Assembly: GCA_050050615.1 (NCBI GenBank)
Contig: JASFTV010000261.1
Coordinates: 1-5,377 of the forward strand
Reading direction: 5' to 3'
Origin: JASFTV01 sp050050615
GTDB lineage: Bacteria; Desulfobacterota; DSM-4660; Desulfatiglandales; HGW-15
Length of the DNA stretch: 5,377 bases
The position numbers were made by a program, and so were the translations under genes. Under the pieces are notes generated by a model, which ran no database searches, had not been told where the DNA came from, and saw nothing but the letters and a program-made list of their open reading frames with translations. Below, one piece after another: positions 5,313 to 5,377 of the stretch. Each line of letters begins with the position of its first letter. Position 1 is the first letter of the stretch.

Positions 5313-5377
5313 TAAAGGTGTTTCTGGGATATGGCACTGGCATCAAGTCGCGCAAATAAGAGAATCCGGTATCTAGC

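Larger units (their letters stand above)
5000..5377. other. Gene-free, repeat-rich flank downstream of nrdJ
   Basis: No gene can be supported in these 378 bases. The stretch holds two adjacent hairpins (5057-5093), a heptamer tandem repeat (5125-5159), a 12-bp palindrome (5195-5206) and a 94-bp inverted-repeat element (5219-5312). On the minus strand two frames are open at the window edge, of about 21 and 59 codons. The longer runs through the palindromic element and looks non-coding. A TGGCAC near 5334 lacks a matching sigma54 -12 element. Confidence 0.6.

Noticed and set aside
5333..5350. Sigma54 promoter starting at TGGCAC
   Set aside because: Only the -24 half matches; the required GC of the -12 element is missing at the correct distance.
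5198..5377. Minus-strand frames open at the window edge (about 21 and 59 codons)
   Set aside because: The longer one reads through the palindromic repeat element and has no recognisable protein features; the shorter is too short to judge. The 3' end of a gene beyond the edge cannot be excluded.

Overview
The window holds two full-length, divergently transcribed genes that both concern vitamin B12 chemistry. They share a 356-bp intergenic region and are flanked by non-coding DNA rich in inverted and tandem repeats. The minus-strand gene (240-2156) encodes a corrinoid-activating [2Fe-2S]/ASKHA protein of the RACo (DUF4445) family. The plus-strand gene (2513-4999) encodes a class II, adenosylcobalamin-dependent ribonucleotide reductase, NrdJ. 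RACo-type activators are found mostly in anaerobes that run corrinoid methyl transfer (Wood-Ljungdahl pathway or methylotrophic methyltransferases). Class II reductase works with or without oxygen. With the intermediate base composition, this suggests an anaerobic bacterium, perhaps Desulfobacterota or a syntroph/acetogen. The phylum is inference and not proven by the sequence.

Layout. Positions 2-112 look like the last 36 codons of an unidentified plus-strand gene cut by the window edge. Directly behind it, 111-176 can fold into a compact cloverleaf-like structure containing a tRNA T-arm look-alike. Two hairpins (198-222 and 225-244) lie between this and the convergent 3' end of the activator gene, the second spanning its stop codon. 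The activator starts best at the ATG at 2156, behind a GAGGAG ribosome binding site. The divergent region (2157-2512) holds a 5-5-5 dyad near the activator start. On the nrdJ side it holds a strong sigma70-type promoter (TTGACG-17-TATGAT) overlapped by two NrdR-box-like sites exactly 31 bp apart, and a leader of about 155 nt with a weak terminator-like hairpin. After nrdJ, positions 5000-5377 carry no supportable gene. They hold two adjacent hairpins, a 7-bp tandem repeat, a 12-bp palindrome and a 94-bp element bounded by 9-bp inverted repeats.

How it fits together. NrdJ makes deoxyribonucleotides using adenosylcobalamin. The activator would use ATP and a low-potential electron to rescue corrinoid proteins oxidised to Co(II). 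They need not act in one pathway, since NrdJ does not need a RACo in any system I know of. The best-supported regulatory statement is that nrdJ is under NrdR-type repression. No cobalamin riboswitch is recognisable before either gene. No clearly new multi-gene system is visible. The least explained parts are the cloverleaf-like element at 111-176 and the repeat-rich 3' flank.
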